From contig JAMWET010003882.1 of assembly GCA_024036415.1 (NCBI GenBank), forward strand, positions 1 to 64,000: a stretch of DNA of 64,000 nucleotides, given 5' to 3'. How positions within the stretch are numbered: the stretch's first letter is position 1; every line of letters starts with the position of its first letter. A program made the position numbers and the translations under genes. Shown piece by piece: positions 1 through 11,999 of the stretch. Below the pieces are notes generated by a model, which was not told where the DNA came from, did not search any database, and saw only the letters and a list, made by a program, of their open reading frames with translations. Source of the stretch: Prochilodus magdalenae. Taxonomy: Eukaryota; Chordata; Actinopteri; Characiformes; Prochilodontidae.

Positions 1-984
1 ACCTCTTTAACGGGTACATTCCCTGGGCAGTAATGAAGGTGTGTTTTTTCCTCTTCGCTTATCCCTCATTTCTTTATAGAAGAGGAGGACTTGGGCGTTT
101 TATGAGTCCGGGATATAAAATCTTGCTTCAGAAGGCCAAGAGGGAAAACTCCTTGGACACTAACAATAACAACTGTGTCTGTGTTTAGTTACGTTCAGTG
201 GCTGTATAGATCTCTGTGTTATCTGTAGTCACATGTGCTTCACACAAGCTCAACCTGGTTTCCATTGACCATAATGAAAGGAACAAAAAAAGGTTTGTGT
301 GATATTAAAGTTTTCCAACACCATTTCAAAAAACTGTCCAGGGTCAAGTGGTTTGCAGTTACATGGAGTAATTTTACTAGCCCTCTGTTTGAACAATGTG
401 GAACATATTTGAACAAATCTATAAACAAATATTAAACAAGCCTCACAACTATAAAGAACTTGAATCTAATTCGTTGTGGATGAATTGATGCTCCCTTGTT
501 TGAATATTAAATTCAGTAAGGACCAGGACAAAGCTCCTAATCAAAAGTAGATCAAGGTTGACCTGAAGTAGTAGGTTTTGGATGTATTGTCTTGCTGTAA
601 TATCCAATCTCTATCACCAGTTTCTGGACTGTGAAGACACAAACTTTTTGGGGAATTTTTTTTCTGATTTGCTGATATAACAAATCACATCCTCATTTTT
701 AGTAATCGTGGTGGTAATCTGTAAAGGGGCTGAAATTCTTCCAACATATCTTTGAAAGGATCCACTCTAATGACTCATTAGTGTAGAATGTCCAACGATA
801 CTGACACAGTGGACTAATAAATCATTATTCCTGTGCAGCAAGAGTCCTCCTTGTAGGTGTTGTTGCACTGATGTTTTACAGCAGTAGGTAGAATGTACCT
901 AAAAGTATTTTATAGACTTGTTAAGAGTAAATATTATTTAACTTTTGATGCCCAGTCAAACTAATATTAAAAAATATTTCCCCT
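1..984. other. Unassigned stretch, no supported gene
   Basis: AT-rich sequence with only short chance open frames on both strands. I see no splice-flanked coding exon, RNA gene or recognisable repeat. Confidence 0.5.
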
Positions 985-987
985 ATT

Positions 988-1165
988 TCCGCACCAGCAT
1001 GGCTCAGGAACAGTTTTTTCATGAGGCTGTGTGTCTCATGAACGCTTGCACGGACACTTACATTGCACTCCCACTACTGCATCCTTGCACCTTCAGTACT
1101 GTTAAATACACTTTTATTCACATACTGTACACTCATGTTTACATATTTTCCGGTTCCGTTGTGCC
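988..1165 (+). mobile_element. LINE 3' UTR scrap
   Basis: This stretch matches the 3' untranslated part of the LINE at 34031-36405 (around 35830-36010). Both carry the shared text caggaacagttttttcatga, followed by gtgtctcatgaacgct and cttacattgcactccc. It carries no coding sequence and is a truncated relic of the same CR1/L2-group family. Confidence 0.7.
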
Positions 1166-2803
1166 ATAGGAATGGCTGCACTGGTGAGAGCTCCGGGTAA
1201 AACTCTACAGTTTTTTGTGTTTTACTGTCTTATCCGTTAATGTTTTTTGTAACAAATCACCGTTGGGATCATCCAATATGATCGACAAACTCTTCTGGAC
1301 ATTCGATCATCGCTGGAGACTTTTGTGATGTTAGCAATCACTCGCGCACGCAGGCTGCCCATTCGCGGAACCCCTGCTTCTTTGTTTACCAGTCACGCGC
1401 GCCGGCGGAGCAGGAAGAAGCAGGTTTCTCTGCAGGACTAGGAAAAGGTGCTTCAACCCTCCGCTTCCTAGCATCTTTGCTCGCAAATGTTCAATCGCTG
1501 GAGAAACAAAATAGACGAGCTGAACGCATGGATAAAGTTTCAGCGTGACATCGAGACCTGCTGCGTGTTAGCGCTCACAGACGTGGACTGGCTGTCCGCG
1601 GCTACACCAACACAGGCATCACACCAGCTGGCTTCTCCATCTACTGCCAGGAAAGAATGCTGGACTCTGGTAAGGGCAGAGACAGTAGGGTGTGTGTGAT
1701 GGTGAACTCTCAGTGGGGATCAGATGTAGCAGTTCTAGCCAGTCACTGCTCTCGAGATATTGAACTCGTAACAGTCAAAGTTCGACCCTATTTTTTGCCC
1801 AGAGACTTCAGCTCCGTCATCCTCCACTACAGCCTATATCCCACCTCAGGCAGATAAGTCACTTGCATTAAAGGCTCTGTATGTGACCCATCAGCAGGCT
1901 GGAGGAACTCTCTCACCCAGAGGCTGTGTTTTTATTGTGGTTGGGGATTTTAACAGGGCAAACCTGAAAATAATACTATTTTCCAAATACTACCAGCACA
2001 TTAATTTCTCCACCCGAGGAGTAACAGATTTCTTGATCACTGCTACACTGCATCTAAGGGACAGTTACAAACCCCTCCCCCGCCCTGTCTTCGGCAAAGC
2101 TGATCATCACACCTCCATTCTTCTCCTGCCTGCATACAGACAAAGACTTAAACAAGCCAAGCCAGCTTTCTCAGATCAGTCTATCAATGGAGTGTGAGGA
2201 GACCATCTTCACACTTCAGGACTGCTTTGAAACCACAGACTGGCAGATGTTTCGTGATGCAGCTGGCACTGACATCAATGAATATACTGACTCCATCACA
2301 AGCTACATCAGTAAATGCATCCGGACGGGGTCCACAATTAGGTGCTCAGAGCATGTGCCATCCAGCTGGCTGAGGTTTTCACTGACATCTTTAAACCTCT
2401 CCCTAAGACTGTCAGTGATTCCCACATGCTTCATAAGAACCACAATTGTTCCCGTTCCCAAGACACTGGCTATCACATGCCTTAATGACTACCGACCTGT
2501 TGCACTGACATCAAACAGCTATGAAGTGCTTCGAGCTGCTGGTCAAAAAAACCTACACATCTGTTCCAATTTGCATCCCGCTCCAACAGATCCACAGATG
2601 ATGCTGGGGGGGGGGGTATTGCACTGACAGTGCACTCTGCCCTCACACACTTGGACAGAAAGAACACCCATGTGAGAATGCTGTTCATAGATTACAGTTC
2701 AGCATTCAACACCATCATCCCGGCTAAACTCATCCCAAAGCTCACAGACTTGGGTTTGAACTCTCATCTGTGCAACTGGGTCCTGGACTTCCTGACAGGT
2801 AGA

Positions 2804-2818
2804 CCCTAACCCTAACCC
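2804..2818. repeat. Short telomere-like CCCTAA run inside LINE
   Basis: About two and a half CCCTAA units lie in the RT region of the LINE, just after the coding stretch ending FLTGR. A second short run is at 12897-12909. Both are too short to be an interstitial telomere block. Confidence 0.6.
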
Positions 2819-3848
2819 AGGCGGCGAGAGTAGGACACAGCTTCTCTTCCACGCTGACTCTGAGCACAGGGGCTCCTCAAGGCTGTGTCCTCAGCCCCCT
2901 CTTGTACTCAAATGTTCACATATGACTGTGTAGCCGGACACACATCCAACACCCCATCTTCAAGTTTGCTGATGACACCACCATCCTAGGCCCTCATCAC
3001 AGATGGAGACGAAGACTGCCTACCAGACGAGGTCTGCGCCCTGTCAGAGTGGTACCACCACAACACACCTCAGTCTCAACATCAGCAAAACCAAGGTGAT
3101 GATCGTGACTACAGGAAGCTGCAGAGGGGTGGTCACTCGCCCCTGTACATCAATGGAGCTGAAGTGGAGAGAGTCAGCAGTGTTAGGTTCCTCGGTGTAC
3201 ACCTTACCGATGACCCTCTTTGGTCACTCCACACCAACAAAGCAGTGAGGTCTGCCTGTCAGCGCCTCTTCTTCCTGTAAAGTACTCAGGAAGTTTTGGT
3301 CTGCCTCCAGACATCCTCACCCACTTCTACAGATGCACCATAGAGAGCATCCTTACGGCCTGCATCCCTGTCTGGTACGGCAGCTGTACTGCATACGACC
3401 GCAAGGCCCTGAAGAGTGTGGTGAGGACAGCGGAATCCATCATAGGCAGCAAACTTCCAGGACCTGCAGGACATCTACCGGTCCCGCTGCCTGAGAAAAA
3501 TCCAGAAGATCCGGCTGGACTGTGAGCCACCTAGCACACGACTTTTTTCACCTTACTGCCATCAGGCAGGAGGTACCACAGCATCCAGGCCAGAACAAAC
3601 CGAGTAATGAACAGTTTCTACCCACAAGCAATCAGGTTCCTGTACAAGCTGTGAACCTTTCAGCATCACCACCAACACCACCACAGCACTGCACTCGGAC
3701 ACTTTATTATTAATACTTTATATAGAACTGCTATGGATAACATCACTAAGTCATTTTATACAACAGGAATAGACATAAACATTCATATTTATATTTATAT
3801 TAGCTCCACTCTCTCTCAGACTATACCTGTCTCATAAGTGTACATATC

Positions 3849-4263
3849 TGTTACGCGGGACGAGGGGACCGGATGCAAATGCAAGTCAGTTTAATGACAA
3901 AGAATAAAACAAAAACCAAGGGGACTATACAGGGGAACCAGGCTTAACAACAACAGACACATAGAAACTTACGATACACGGGAACCGGGCTGGACAACAA
4001 CAGACACATAGAACTTACAGAGAACTTCACTTAATCTAGAACGCAAGGGACCAGTAGGGAGACAAAACACCGAACAAGAACAAAGGACAGACACCGGGTA
4101 TAAAACTGCTAGTGCTGACGAGAGACACCTGGGAAGGGGCGGAGCTACAAACAGGAGGGGCACATGACCAAAACAGACAGACGCACACGGGGCAAGACAA
4201 CAAAGGTCACATGATAATAACAAAAGCACATGGACAGGCAGACAGACATGGCAGGGTGTGACA
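3849..4263 (-). mobile_element. Solo LTR with 5-bp target duplication
   Basis: A 415-bp unit that starts TG and ends CA on both strands. It is flanked by a perfect 5-bp duplication atatc (3844-3848 and 4264-4268). Read on the minus strand it begins TGTCACACCC, has a TATA-like TTTTATACCC in the middle and an ATTAAA poly(A)-type signal near the end, so the LTR points leftward. No internal retroelement genes remain, which is the expected product of LTR-LTR recombination. A related but decayed unit lies at about 22430-22815. Confidence 0.85.
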
Positions 4264-4729
4264 ATATCAGAATTTCTACAGATCCCTCCTGTCTTTGTAT
4301 ATTCTGTATTTTGTGTATATTCTGTGTATTTTGTATTTATTTAATATCAATTTTATCTCTTTATTTTAATGTTTAGTATGTATGTAATGTTGTCCTCCTG
4401 TAGAGTACAAACCTGAGCCTCACCACAAGCATTTCAATGCATAAATGTCCTGACATGTTGTGCATATGACAAATAAACCTGAAACTGGAAGACAGCTAGT
4501 TTAACTTCATAGTGAGAGAGTGAATGAAGGACAGAGATAGAAATAACGTTAAACAAAGCTCTGTATATTCTACATTTTTCTTCAGCGAAAACTGTGACAC
4601 TAGTGTATGTCATATATACAGTAAGTTAATGTCAGTAAAAAGGTCATATAATGTTTTTAATTTTAGTATTTAAACTTTAGTTTAGCCAGGCCAGTCAGTA
4701 AGAACAAATTCTTATTTACAATGGCAGTC

Positions 4730-6040
4730 TGGCAAGCAGCAAAGCCACTTGCTCCAGATAGATTGATCACTTTATTAAACCCAGAGGGAAAGTCACATAT
4801 TGCAGCAGCCCACATACAGTAAAGAACAATAATACAATAATAGAATATGTATATAAATAAAGAGAAGAAGAAAAAGAAGTACCACTTTGAGTGGGATGGA
4901 AGTAAAACTGTTATGAAAGTCTTAATGGTATGCATTGAAAATAGTGACTATGTAAAGTATAATGCCTTGAACGTATCAGTGCCATGGAGAGTGTATGTAC
5001 AATAAAAAAAAACACAAAGCATAAATATAATGCAGGAGAACAGTGCAGCTGTGTATTTCACATTCACAAGTCATCTAAAACCGTCCAATCAGAAAGCCAG
5101 ATGAGAGTATCGGGTAGCTGTACACTGTAAACAGCAGTACAGAAGGTATTATAAATAAATGTGCAGTCTTATAGGGCATAGACAAAGTGGCAGTGCACAG
5201 TGATATGAGTACGGAAAAATGTGATGTGTAATGTCCAGCTGGTGCTCAGCCTGAACTGTTTAGTTTCCAATACTGTACCGGCACAGTGAAGTGGTGTTGT
5301 ATAGTGTGATCGCTGTTGGTACAAACAATCTCCTGTATGTATCATACAATCTCTGTATGAATCTGTTGCTGAAAGTGTTCCGCTGCCTGACAAAAAGGTT
5401 ATGAAGGGGTTGTGATGTATTGTCCAGTTGTTAAGTGACTTCCTTTCAACCACCAGCTCAAAAGCATCTAGTGGGCAGCCCAGAACTGAGCCAACTTCCT
5501 GATTTTTAACATCCGCTCCTCTAATCTGCCTAGCAAACTGCCGCAAAGAAGACAGCCCCCGCAACAACAAACTGGTAGAAGATCCATCATCTCGCAGCAC
5601 ACATTGAAAGACCTGAGCATTCTCAGTATAGTCTGCTCATCCCCCTCTTGTATACAGCCTTCCAGGCCTTCCAGTCCAGTTTGTTGTCGAGCAGGACGCC
5701 CAAGTAGGTATCTACCAGCTCAACATCACCATCTCCATGGTGTTGGTCACATTAAGGAGCAGATGGTTCCTTGCACTCCGCAAAGCTGTTCACAAGGTCT
5801 CTGTATTCTCTCTCTAGCCCATTCTTGATGCACCTGACCACTCCAGAGTCGTCAGAAAATTTCTGAAGGTGGCAGAGGTCCAACCTTTACTGGAAGTCTT
5901 TGGTGTGTAGGGTGAAGAGAAAAGGGGAGAGCACAGTTCCTTGTGGTGCTACAGTGCTACTGACCAGGTAATCAGACTGGCAGGATCCTAGCTGCACATA
6001 CTGAAGTCTTCCAGACAGGTAGTCTAAGAACCAGAACAGT
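4730..6040 (-). mobile_element. 5'-truncated LINE, second family (Rex1/CR1-like)
   Basis: The minus strand carries reverse-transcriptase remnants. These include an F-S-D-D catalytic motif in the context CHLQKFSDDS (about 5845-5880), STVAPQGTVLSPFLF (about 5910-5955) and a C-terminal part around 5240-5600. The 3' end near 4750 contains the text cactttattaaacccagagg, typical of fish LINE tails of this type. Frames are broken and the 5' end is missing. The same family occurs at 23070-24865. Assignment to Rex1 rather than another CR1-group family is tentative. Confidence 0.7.
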
Positions 6041-7284
6041 AGTATAATACTGTAGTATAATATCTCTGAATTGATATCTGCGGGTTTAATGGACTACTTA
6101 TGCGAAATTATCATTTAATTCAGAGAATTTTACTTCTATTCTAATGTCTTTTTTAAAGTCCGCATGTGCTGTGACTCCTACCGCTAAGTGTATAGTAACT
6201 ATCCATGCAACTGCGGCTAGTTTAACCGTGTTTTGGCAAAAGGCTAAACCACAATCGCACGAGCGGAGCATTTAACCGAAAACCCTTCAGTCAGTTAACA
6301 GACAAGCTTGATGAACACTTACTGCTGCATCAGTATTTTAAATGTACTAATATATTAAATCTCTTTACTCACCTTTTAAAATCAGGAGTTGCAAATGATA
6401 ATGGGAAATATCCATTTTCCATGCTGCACTTCCAGGCTGCTGTTTGTGTTGGTCTTCAGTGAGCTAGAGCTGAAATCTTACAGGTATCAGTCAGAACACC
6501 TCAGTCTTCTCAGTAATGAGTGTAAGCCACACTGAGATGAAATAGAATATCTGATGAATAAACAGCTAATAATGTGAGTGTTACTGTCTACACTGCTGGA
6601 CCGAACACTGGGAAAGACAGCTCCAGCTACCACTTGTAGAGGGCGGAGTCACACTCAGCCCGACTTCTCCCATGTCGTATTCTAATTGGTACAAACCTCC
6701 AGTCAATCATGTGTTTGTTCTCCGATGATATGATGAATCACACGCTCAGTGTGTTTACTTTCAGCAGTAATGACTCGTTTTACTGAATGAGCTCATAATT
6801 TAAAACGCTCAGTCTGATCTCTGACCACAAGAGGGCAGCAGCGTATGAATGGACTGAGCCTGCTTTCACCCCTTTACTCCTCTTTAACTGGGAGCTTTTA
6901 TGCCTTTACTGTCTGTGTCTCCTCCTTTGTCTCAGTTCAGCAATTTCCATGTGATTTAGTCTGTTATGTTAAATGGAGCTCTGTATTTACAGACTATTAC
7001 AGAGAATCACTGTTAGAAGTATTAATGCAGAGTAATCCAGAGTATCACTAACATAAATAATAACATACTGATGATCATAAAACATGATATTAATCTGTAC
7101 ACACTGTTACTGATCCTGACATGTAAAACATAACTGTGTCGATCAGGATGTAGGAGCGAAGGAGAAGGGCTGATTCAGTGAGAGTGAAACTAACACTCTC
7201 AACAACAGCTGCTACAGCGAGACTGAGCCTCCTTCTGCATGTCTGCTGCAGCACTGTAACAGTGACTGCTCCAAACTACATCCA
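6041..7284. other. Unassigned stretch, no supported gene
   Basis: Unique-looking sequence without a supported exon or recognisable transposon. The end at about 7150-7284 leads into the duplicated exon/intron arm described next. Confidence 0.4.
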
Positions 7285-7425
7285 CCTTCAGACACTGAGG
7301 TAAACTAATCCCACTGAGCTCCAGCAGCACCGACTGTACTGTACTTCCTCCCTCATAATAGTTTCAGTTCAGATTAAATATTAACACACTCAACTGTGGA
7401 AATAACCTCTCTAAAGTCCAGTACA
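7245..7425 (+). pseudogene. Exon-intron fragment, plus-strand arm of inverted repeat
   Basis: About 135 bp here is repeated in reverse orientation at 13905-14045. The shared part looks like a complete short intron, from a donor in CACTGAG|GTAAAC near 7300 to an acceptor AAGTCCAG near 7425. It also includes the end of the upstream exon, whose frame reads KLHPPSDTE. After the acceptor the similarity stops and the frame meets a stop within a few codons, so the downstream exon is missing in this arm. The parent gene is not recognised. Confidence 0.45.
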
Positions 7426-8058
7426 GGGCATGGCTTTAATGTCTACCAGAAGGCGGAGATGGAGGGCTAGGCGGTCACGCTGACAGGCTGTTATGTATAT
7501 GTCAGTGTGAATGAAAATCACTTCTCATAGCAGAAATCATGGCCTCTCCTGCGTCTCCTTCTTCTCCAAAACTCTACAATATACATATACACTGCTCAAA
7601 AAAATAAAGGGAACACTTAAATAACATATCCTAGATCTGAATGAATGAAATATTCTCATTGAATACTTTGTTCTGTACAGCTGAATGTGCTGACAAAAAA
7701 ATCACACAAAAATCATCAATGGAAATCAAATTTATTAACCAATGGAGGCCTGGATTTGGAGTCACACACAAAATTAAAGTGGAAAAATACAGTACAGGCT
7801 GATCCAGCTTTGATGTAATGTCTTTAAAACAAGTCAAAATGAGGCTCAGTATTGTGTGTGGCCTCCACGTGCCTGTATGACTTCCCTACAACGCCTGGGC
7901 ATGCTCCTGATGGGGTGGCAGATGGTCTCCTGAGGGATCTCCTTCCAGACCTGGACCAAAGCATCTGGCGGGCCAGTCCATAGCTTCAATGCCTTCATCT
8001 TGCAGGAACTGCTGACACACTCCAGCCACATGAGGTCTAGCATTGTCCTGCATTAGGA

Positions 8059-10130
8059 CATTTACATTTACATTTAAGGCATTTAGCAGACGCTCTTATC
8101 CAGAGCGACTTACAACCGTGCTCAGTGTTCTGTTGGATAATATTCCAGCTAGTAGAAAGTTTAGAGCCTAAAACTCACCATGAGCTCAGACACTGCCCGA
8201 ACAGGGGGCCAGTGCTGGTACCTAGAGAAAGGTCATTATAAGTGCAACACAATACACATTGATAAAGGTCATTATAAGTGCAATACAAAAAGGTTATTAA
8301 ATTGCCACACAATACACACACAATTTACACGTCTGCTAGAGTTCACTCACTTAAGTGCTTTATGAAGAAATGAGTCTTCAGTCTGCGTTTGAAGACCGCG
8401 AGAGACTCTGCTGTTCTGACGCACAGTGGGAGTTCATTCCACCATCTGGGAGCCAGGACAGAGAAGAGTCTGGACGCTTGTCTTCCATGTGTCCTCAGGG
8501 ATGGTGGTTCGAGACGAGCTGTACTTGAAGCACGAAGGGCTCGAGGTACAGCTCGACTCTTCACCATTGCCATAAGGTAGTGAGGCGCTGGTCCATTCTT
8601 GGCTTTGTAGGCCAGCATCAGAGTTTTAAACCTGATGCGGGCAACGACAGGAAGCCAATGAAGGGAGCGCAGCAGTGGAGTGACGTGGGTGAACTTCGGA
8701 AGGTTGAAAATGAGACGGGCTGCAGCGTTCTGAACAAGTTGCAAGGGCCTGATGGCCCGCAGAGGAAGACCAGCCAGGAGTGAGTTGCAGTAGTCAGTGG
8801 AGGTCATTTTGCAGGGCTCTGGCAGTGCTCCTCCTGTTCCTCCTTGCACAAAGGCGGAGGTAGCGGTCCTGCTGCTGGGTTGTTGCCCTCCTATCGCCTC
8901 CTCCACGTCTCCTGGTGTACTGGCCTGTCTCCGGGTAGCGCCTCCAGGCTCTGGACACTACGCTGACAGACACAGCTCACATTGATGTATCATCCTGGAT
9001 GAGCTGCACAACCTGAGCCCCTTGTGTGGGTTGTAGAGTCCGTCTCATGCTACCACGAGTGTGAAAGCACCACCAACATTCAAATATGACCAAAACATCA
9101 GCCAGAAAGCATAGGTACTGAGAAATGGTCTGTGGTCCCCACCTGCAGAACCACTCCTGTATTGAGTGTGTCTTGCTAATCACCAATAATTTTCACCAGT
9201 TGTCTATTCCATTTGCACAACAGCATGTGAAACTGATTGTCAAGCAGTGTTGCTTGTGGACAGTTTGATTTCACAGAAGTTTGATCTACTTGGAGTTATA
9301 TTGTGTTGTTTAAGTGTTCCCTTTGTTTTTTTGAGCAGTGTATATTTATAGATAGACTACCAGAGACCGCAGAGGAAGACCAGCCAGGAGTGAGTTGCAG
9401 TGACCAGAGACTGGATCAGCAGCTGGGTGGCTTCCTGAGAAAGGAAGGGTCGAATCCTCCGGATGTTGTAGAGGAGGAATCTGCATGACCGAGTCAGGTT
9501 CGCTATATGAGCCGAGAACGATAACTGGCCATCCAGAATCACTCCAAGACTTCTTGCATCCTCAGTCGGGGTGATCAACGAGTTCCCGAATGAGATGGCA
9601 AGATCACAGTGAGGACCTGTAGTGCTCGGGATGAACAGCAGCTCAGTCTTGCTGGGATTGAGCTTAAGGTGGTGAGCTGTCATCCATGAGCTGATGTCGG
9701 TCAGGCATGCTGAGATGCGGTTGCAGACCTGTGTATCAGATGATGGGAAGGAGAGCATGAGTTGCGTATCATCAGCATAGCAGTGATAAGAAAAGCTGTG
9801 AGAAGTAATTACTTTGCCAAGAGAAAGAGTGTAAAGAGAAAAGAGAAGAGGACCCAACACCGAGCCTTGAGGGACACCGGTGGAGAGCCTACATGGAGCA
9901 GACGTGGACCCATTCCATGTTACCTGATAGTGGCGGTCCTCCAGGTAGGACTCAAACCACTTCCATGCAGTGCCGGTGATTCCAAGATCGGTGAGGACCG
10001 ACAGGAGGATCTTGTGGTTCACCGTGTCGAAGGCCGCAGACAGGTCGAGCAGAATCAGAACTGAGGACAGTTTGGCTGATCTCGCTGCATGAAGCCTCTC
10101 AGTTACTGCGATGAGAGCAGTTTCCGTGGA
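8059..10130 (-). mobile_element. L2-type LINE inserted in Tc1 copy 1
   Basis: A 5'-truncated LINE bounded by a 7-bp target duplication attagga (8052-8058 and 10131-10137). The minus-strand reverse transcriptase runs 10022-9357 with [16 protein letters not shown] and the catalytic [10 protein letters not shown] motif. It continues at 8790-8343 with the C-terminal segment (LQLVQNAAARLIFNLP, RWWNELPLCVRTAES). The 3' end is gtaagtcgctctggataaga... on the minus strand, followed by short TGTAAA repeats at about 8059-8075. A 575-bp foreign block (8792-9366) breaks the coding region. The element postdates the Tc1 that holds it. Confidence 0.88.
8792..9366. repeat. Duplicated Tc1 3' end inside the L2 LINE
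   Basis: Bases 8798-9354 repeat 10574-11135, that is, the right end of the surrounding Tc1 including its terminal inverted repeat (9312-9340). They also include about a dozen bases of the genomic flank beyond the TA. The block sits between two copies of a 35-bp L2 segment (8757-8791 and 9367-9401). Carrying the flank shows that it was copied from this very locus rather than inserted by transposition. Confidence 0.8.
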
Positions 10131-11123
10131 ATTAGGAGCAACCCAAGGCCAACCGCACCAGCATATGGTCTCACAAGGGGTCTGAGGATCTCATTTCGGT
10201 ACCTAATGGCAGTCAGGCTACCTCCGGCAAGCACATGGATGGCTGTCCGGCCCTACAAAGAAATGTCACCCCACACCATTACTGAACCACACCATGCTGA
10301 AGGATGTTGCAGGCAGCAGATCGCTCTCCACAGCGTCTCCAGACTCTGTCACGTCTTTCACACGTGCTCAGTGTGAACCTGCTTTCATCTGTGAAGGGCA
10401 CAGAGCGCCAGTGGCGAATTTGCCAATCCTGGTGTTCTCTGGCAAATGCCAAGCATCCTGCACAGTGTTGGGCTGTGAGCACAACCCCCATCTGTGGACG
10501 TCGGGCCCTCATACCATCCTCATGGAGTCAGTTTCTGACCGTTTGTGCAGACACATGCACATTTGTGGCCTGCTGGAGGTCATTTTGCAGGGCTCTGGCA
10601 GTGCTCCTCCTGTTCCTCCTTGCACAAAGGCGGAGGTAGCAGTCCTGCTGCTGGGTTGTTGCCCTCCTATGGCCTCCTCCACGTCTCCTGGTGTACTGGC
10701 CTGTCTCCGGGTAGCGCCTCCAGGCTCTGGACACTACGCTGACAGACACAGCTCACATTGATGTATCATCCTGGATGAGCTGCACTACCTGAGCCCCTTG
10801 TGTGGGTTGTAGAGTCCATCTCATGCTACCACGAGTGTGAAAGCACCACCAACATTCAAATATGACCAAAACATCAGCCAGAAAGCATAGGTACTGAGAA
10901 ATGGTCTGTGGTCCCCACCTGCAGAACCACTCCTGTATTGAGTGTGTCTTGCTAATCACCAATAATTTTCACCAGTTGTCTATTCCATTTGCACAACAGC
11001 ATGTGAAACTGATTGTCAATCAGTGTTGCTTCCTAAGTGGACAGTTTGATTTCACAGAAGTTTGATCTACTTGGAGTTATATTGTGTTGTTTAAGTGTTC
11101 CCTTTATTTTTTTGAGCAGTGTA

Positions 11124-11999
11124 TATTTATAGATATATAGATAGATATATATAGATATATGTGTGTATGTATGTATAGATAGTTATTAGCTCAGTAGTGG
11201 TATAAGTGTTGCCGTTAAATTGCTGTGTTTACATTCTGTTCATCACTGGATAAACACTATAGTGACAGTGGTGAGACGGTGAGAGTGTAGTTGCTTTATA
11301 ATTGTCATTATGTCCTAATTGAATTAATCATCACCGTAGATTTATATCATGACTTTGCTATTGTCACACTTTCAGAATTTTTTAATGATCCTTTTTATTC
11401 ATTTTGCACATATTAAAGCCATAAAGTTGAACACAGAATTCAGCATTTGTCATCAGTCTACTTAAATGAACAAAATATATCAAAAATGAATTGAACTTTG
11501 AATATATTTTGAAAAACTTAATAACTAAAATTAAAGTCTGGTTATGTTCACAGTTCCAGTTCCATTTTGTTAAATATTGGTTATCCTTATGTTCATGAAC
11601 CCAGTTCAGAGTACGCTAGGCTATCACACACTGGACGTGTAGCATCATGTAGCCTAATGTAACAGAAAAGAACTGCTGATCTCATCTGGCAAACCAGTGT
11701 TTTCACTGATCTGCCTAACAAGAGTGTGTTCAGCCCCAGAGAACTTGATGTTTCTCCATAGAACTGATGATGTATGTCTTTGTCATTCCATGATATAGTC
11801 CTGTAGTATGGTACTCCTGAGTAACATGACTGTTGCTTGTAAAGTGCTCTCTGAAAGAGCACAGTGGCTTCCAGCCTTGCACTACCCTGTCTGAGATTTC
11901 TCTGGATTTCCAGAATGTCTTTACAATATCAGGTATGGTAAATACGAAAAACCTATGAAGTCAAGAGAAGACAAGGATAACCAAATTAAACAAATGAGA
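11124..11999. other. Unassigned stretch with short TATA/GATA microsatellite
   Basis: An impure gata/tata microsatellite follows the Tc1 end (about 11122-11180). The rest is AT-rich with no supported exon. Confidence 0.4.

Larger units (their letters stand above)
1290..4490 (+). mobile_element. Decayed CR1/L2-group LINE (copy A)
   Basis: A non-LTR retrotransposon with its reading frame broken many times. In order I see a GC-richer 5' part; endonuclease-like segments around 1640-1860 (motif PYFLPRDFSSVILHYSLYP); reverse-transcriptase pieces around 2440-2530 ([11 protein letters not shown]); the RT catalytic motif FADDTTIL at about 2968-2991; and C-terminal pieces around 3330-3530 (YRCTIESILTACIPVWYGSC). 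A 3' UTR ends in a short AATAAA-containing tail near 4470. The same protein family is seen in the LINE at 34031-36405. A solo LTR interrupts its 3' UTR, and a G9 run and a short CCCTAA repeat interrupt the coding part. It is not functional. Confidence 0.85.
7590..11121 (-). mobile_element. Tc1/mariner-type transposon, copy 1 (with nested insertions)
   Basis: Perfect 29-bp terminal inverted repeats (7590-7618 and 11093-11121, starting CACTGCTCAAAAAAATAAAG) are flanked by TA target dinucleotides (7588-7589 and 11122-11123). The minus strand encodes a decayed transposase. It has a helix-turn-helix part at 10749-10528 ([16 protein letters not shown]), a first catalytic region with FTDESRF at about 10410, and a C-terminal part at 8043-7846. 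The gene is split by an L2 LINE (8059-10130) and has frameshifts, so it is inactive. It belongs to the DDE_3 group. A sister copy is at 33433-36590. Confidence 0.9.

Noticed and set aside
2804..2818. Interstitial telomere / chromosome fusion point
   Set aside because: Only about two and a half CCCTAA units; likely small expansions.
8343..8906. 187-residue minus-strand frame as a host gene
   Set aside because: It is the C-terminal part of L2 reverse transcriptase preceded by nested Tc1 sequence.
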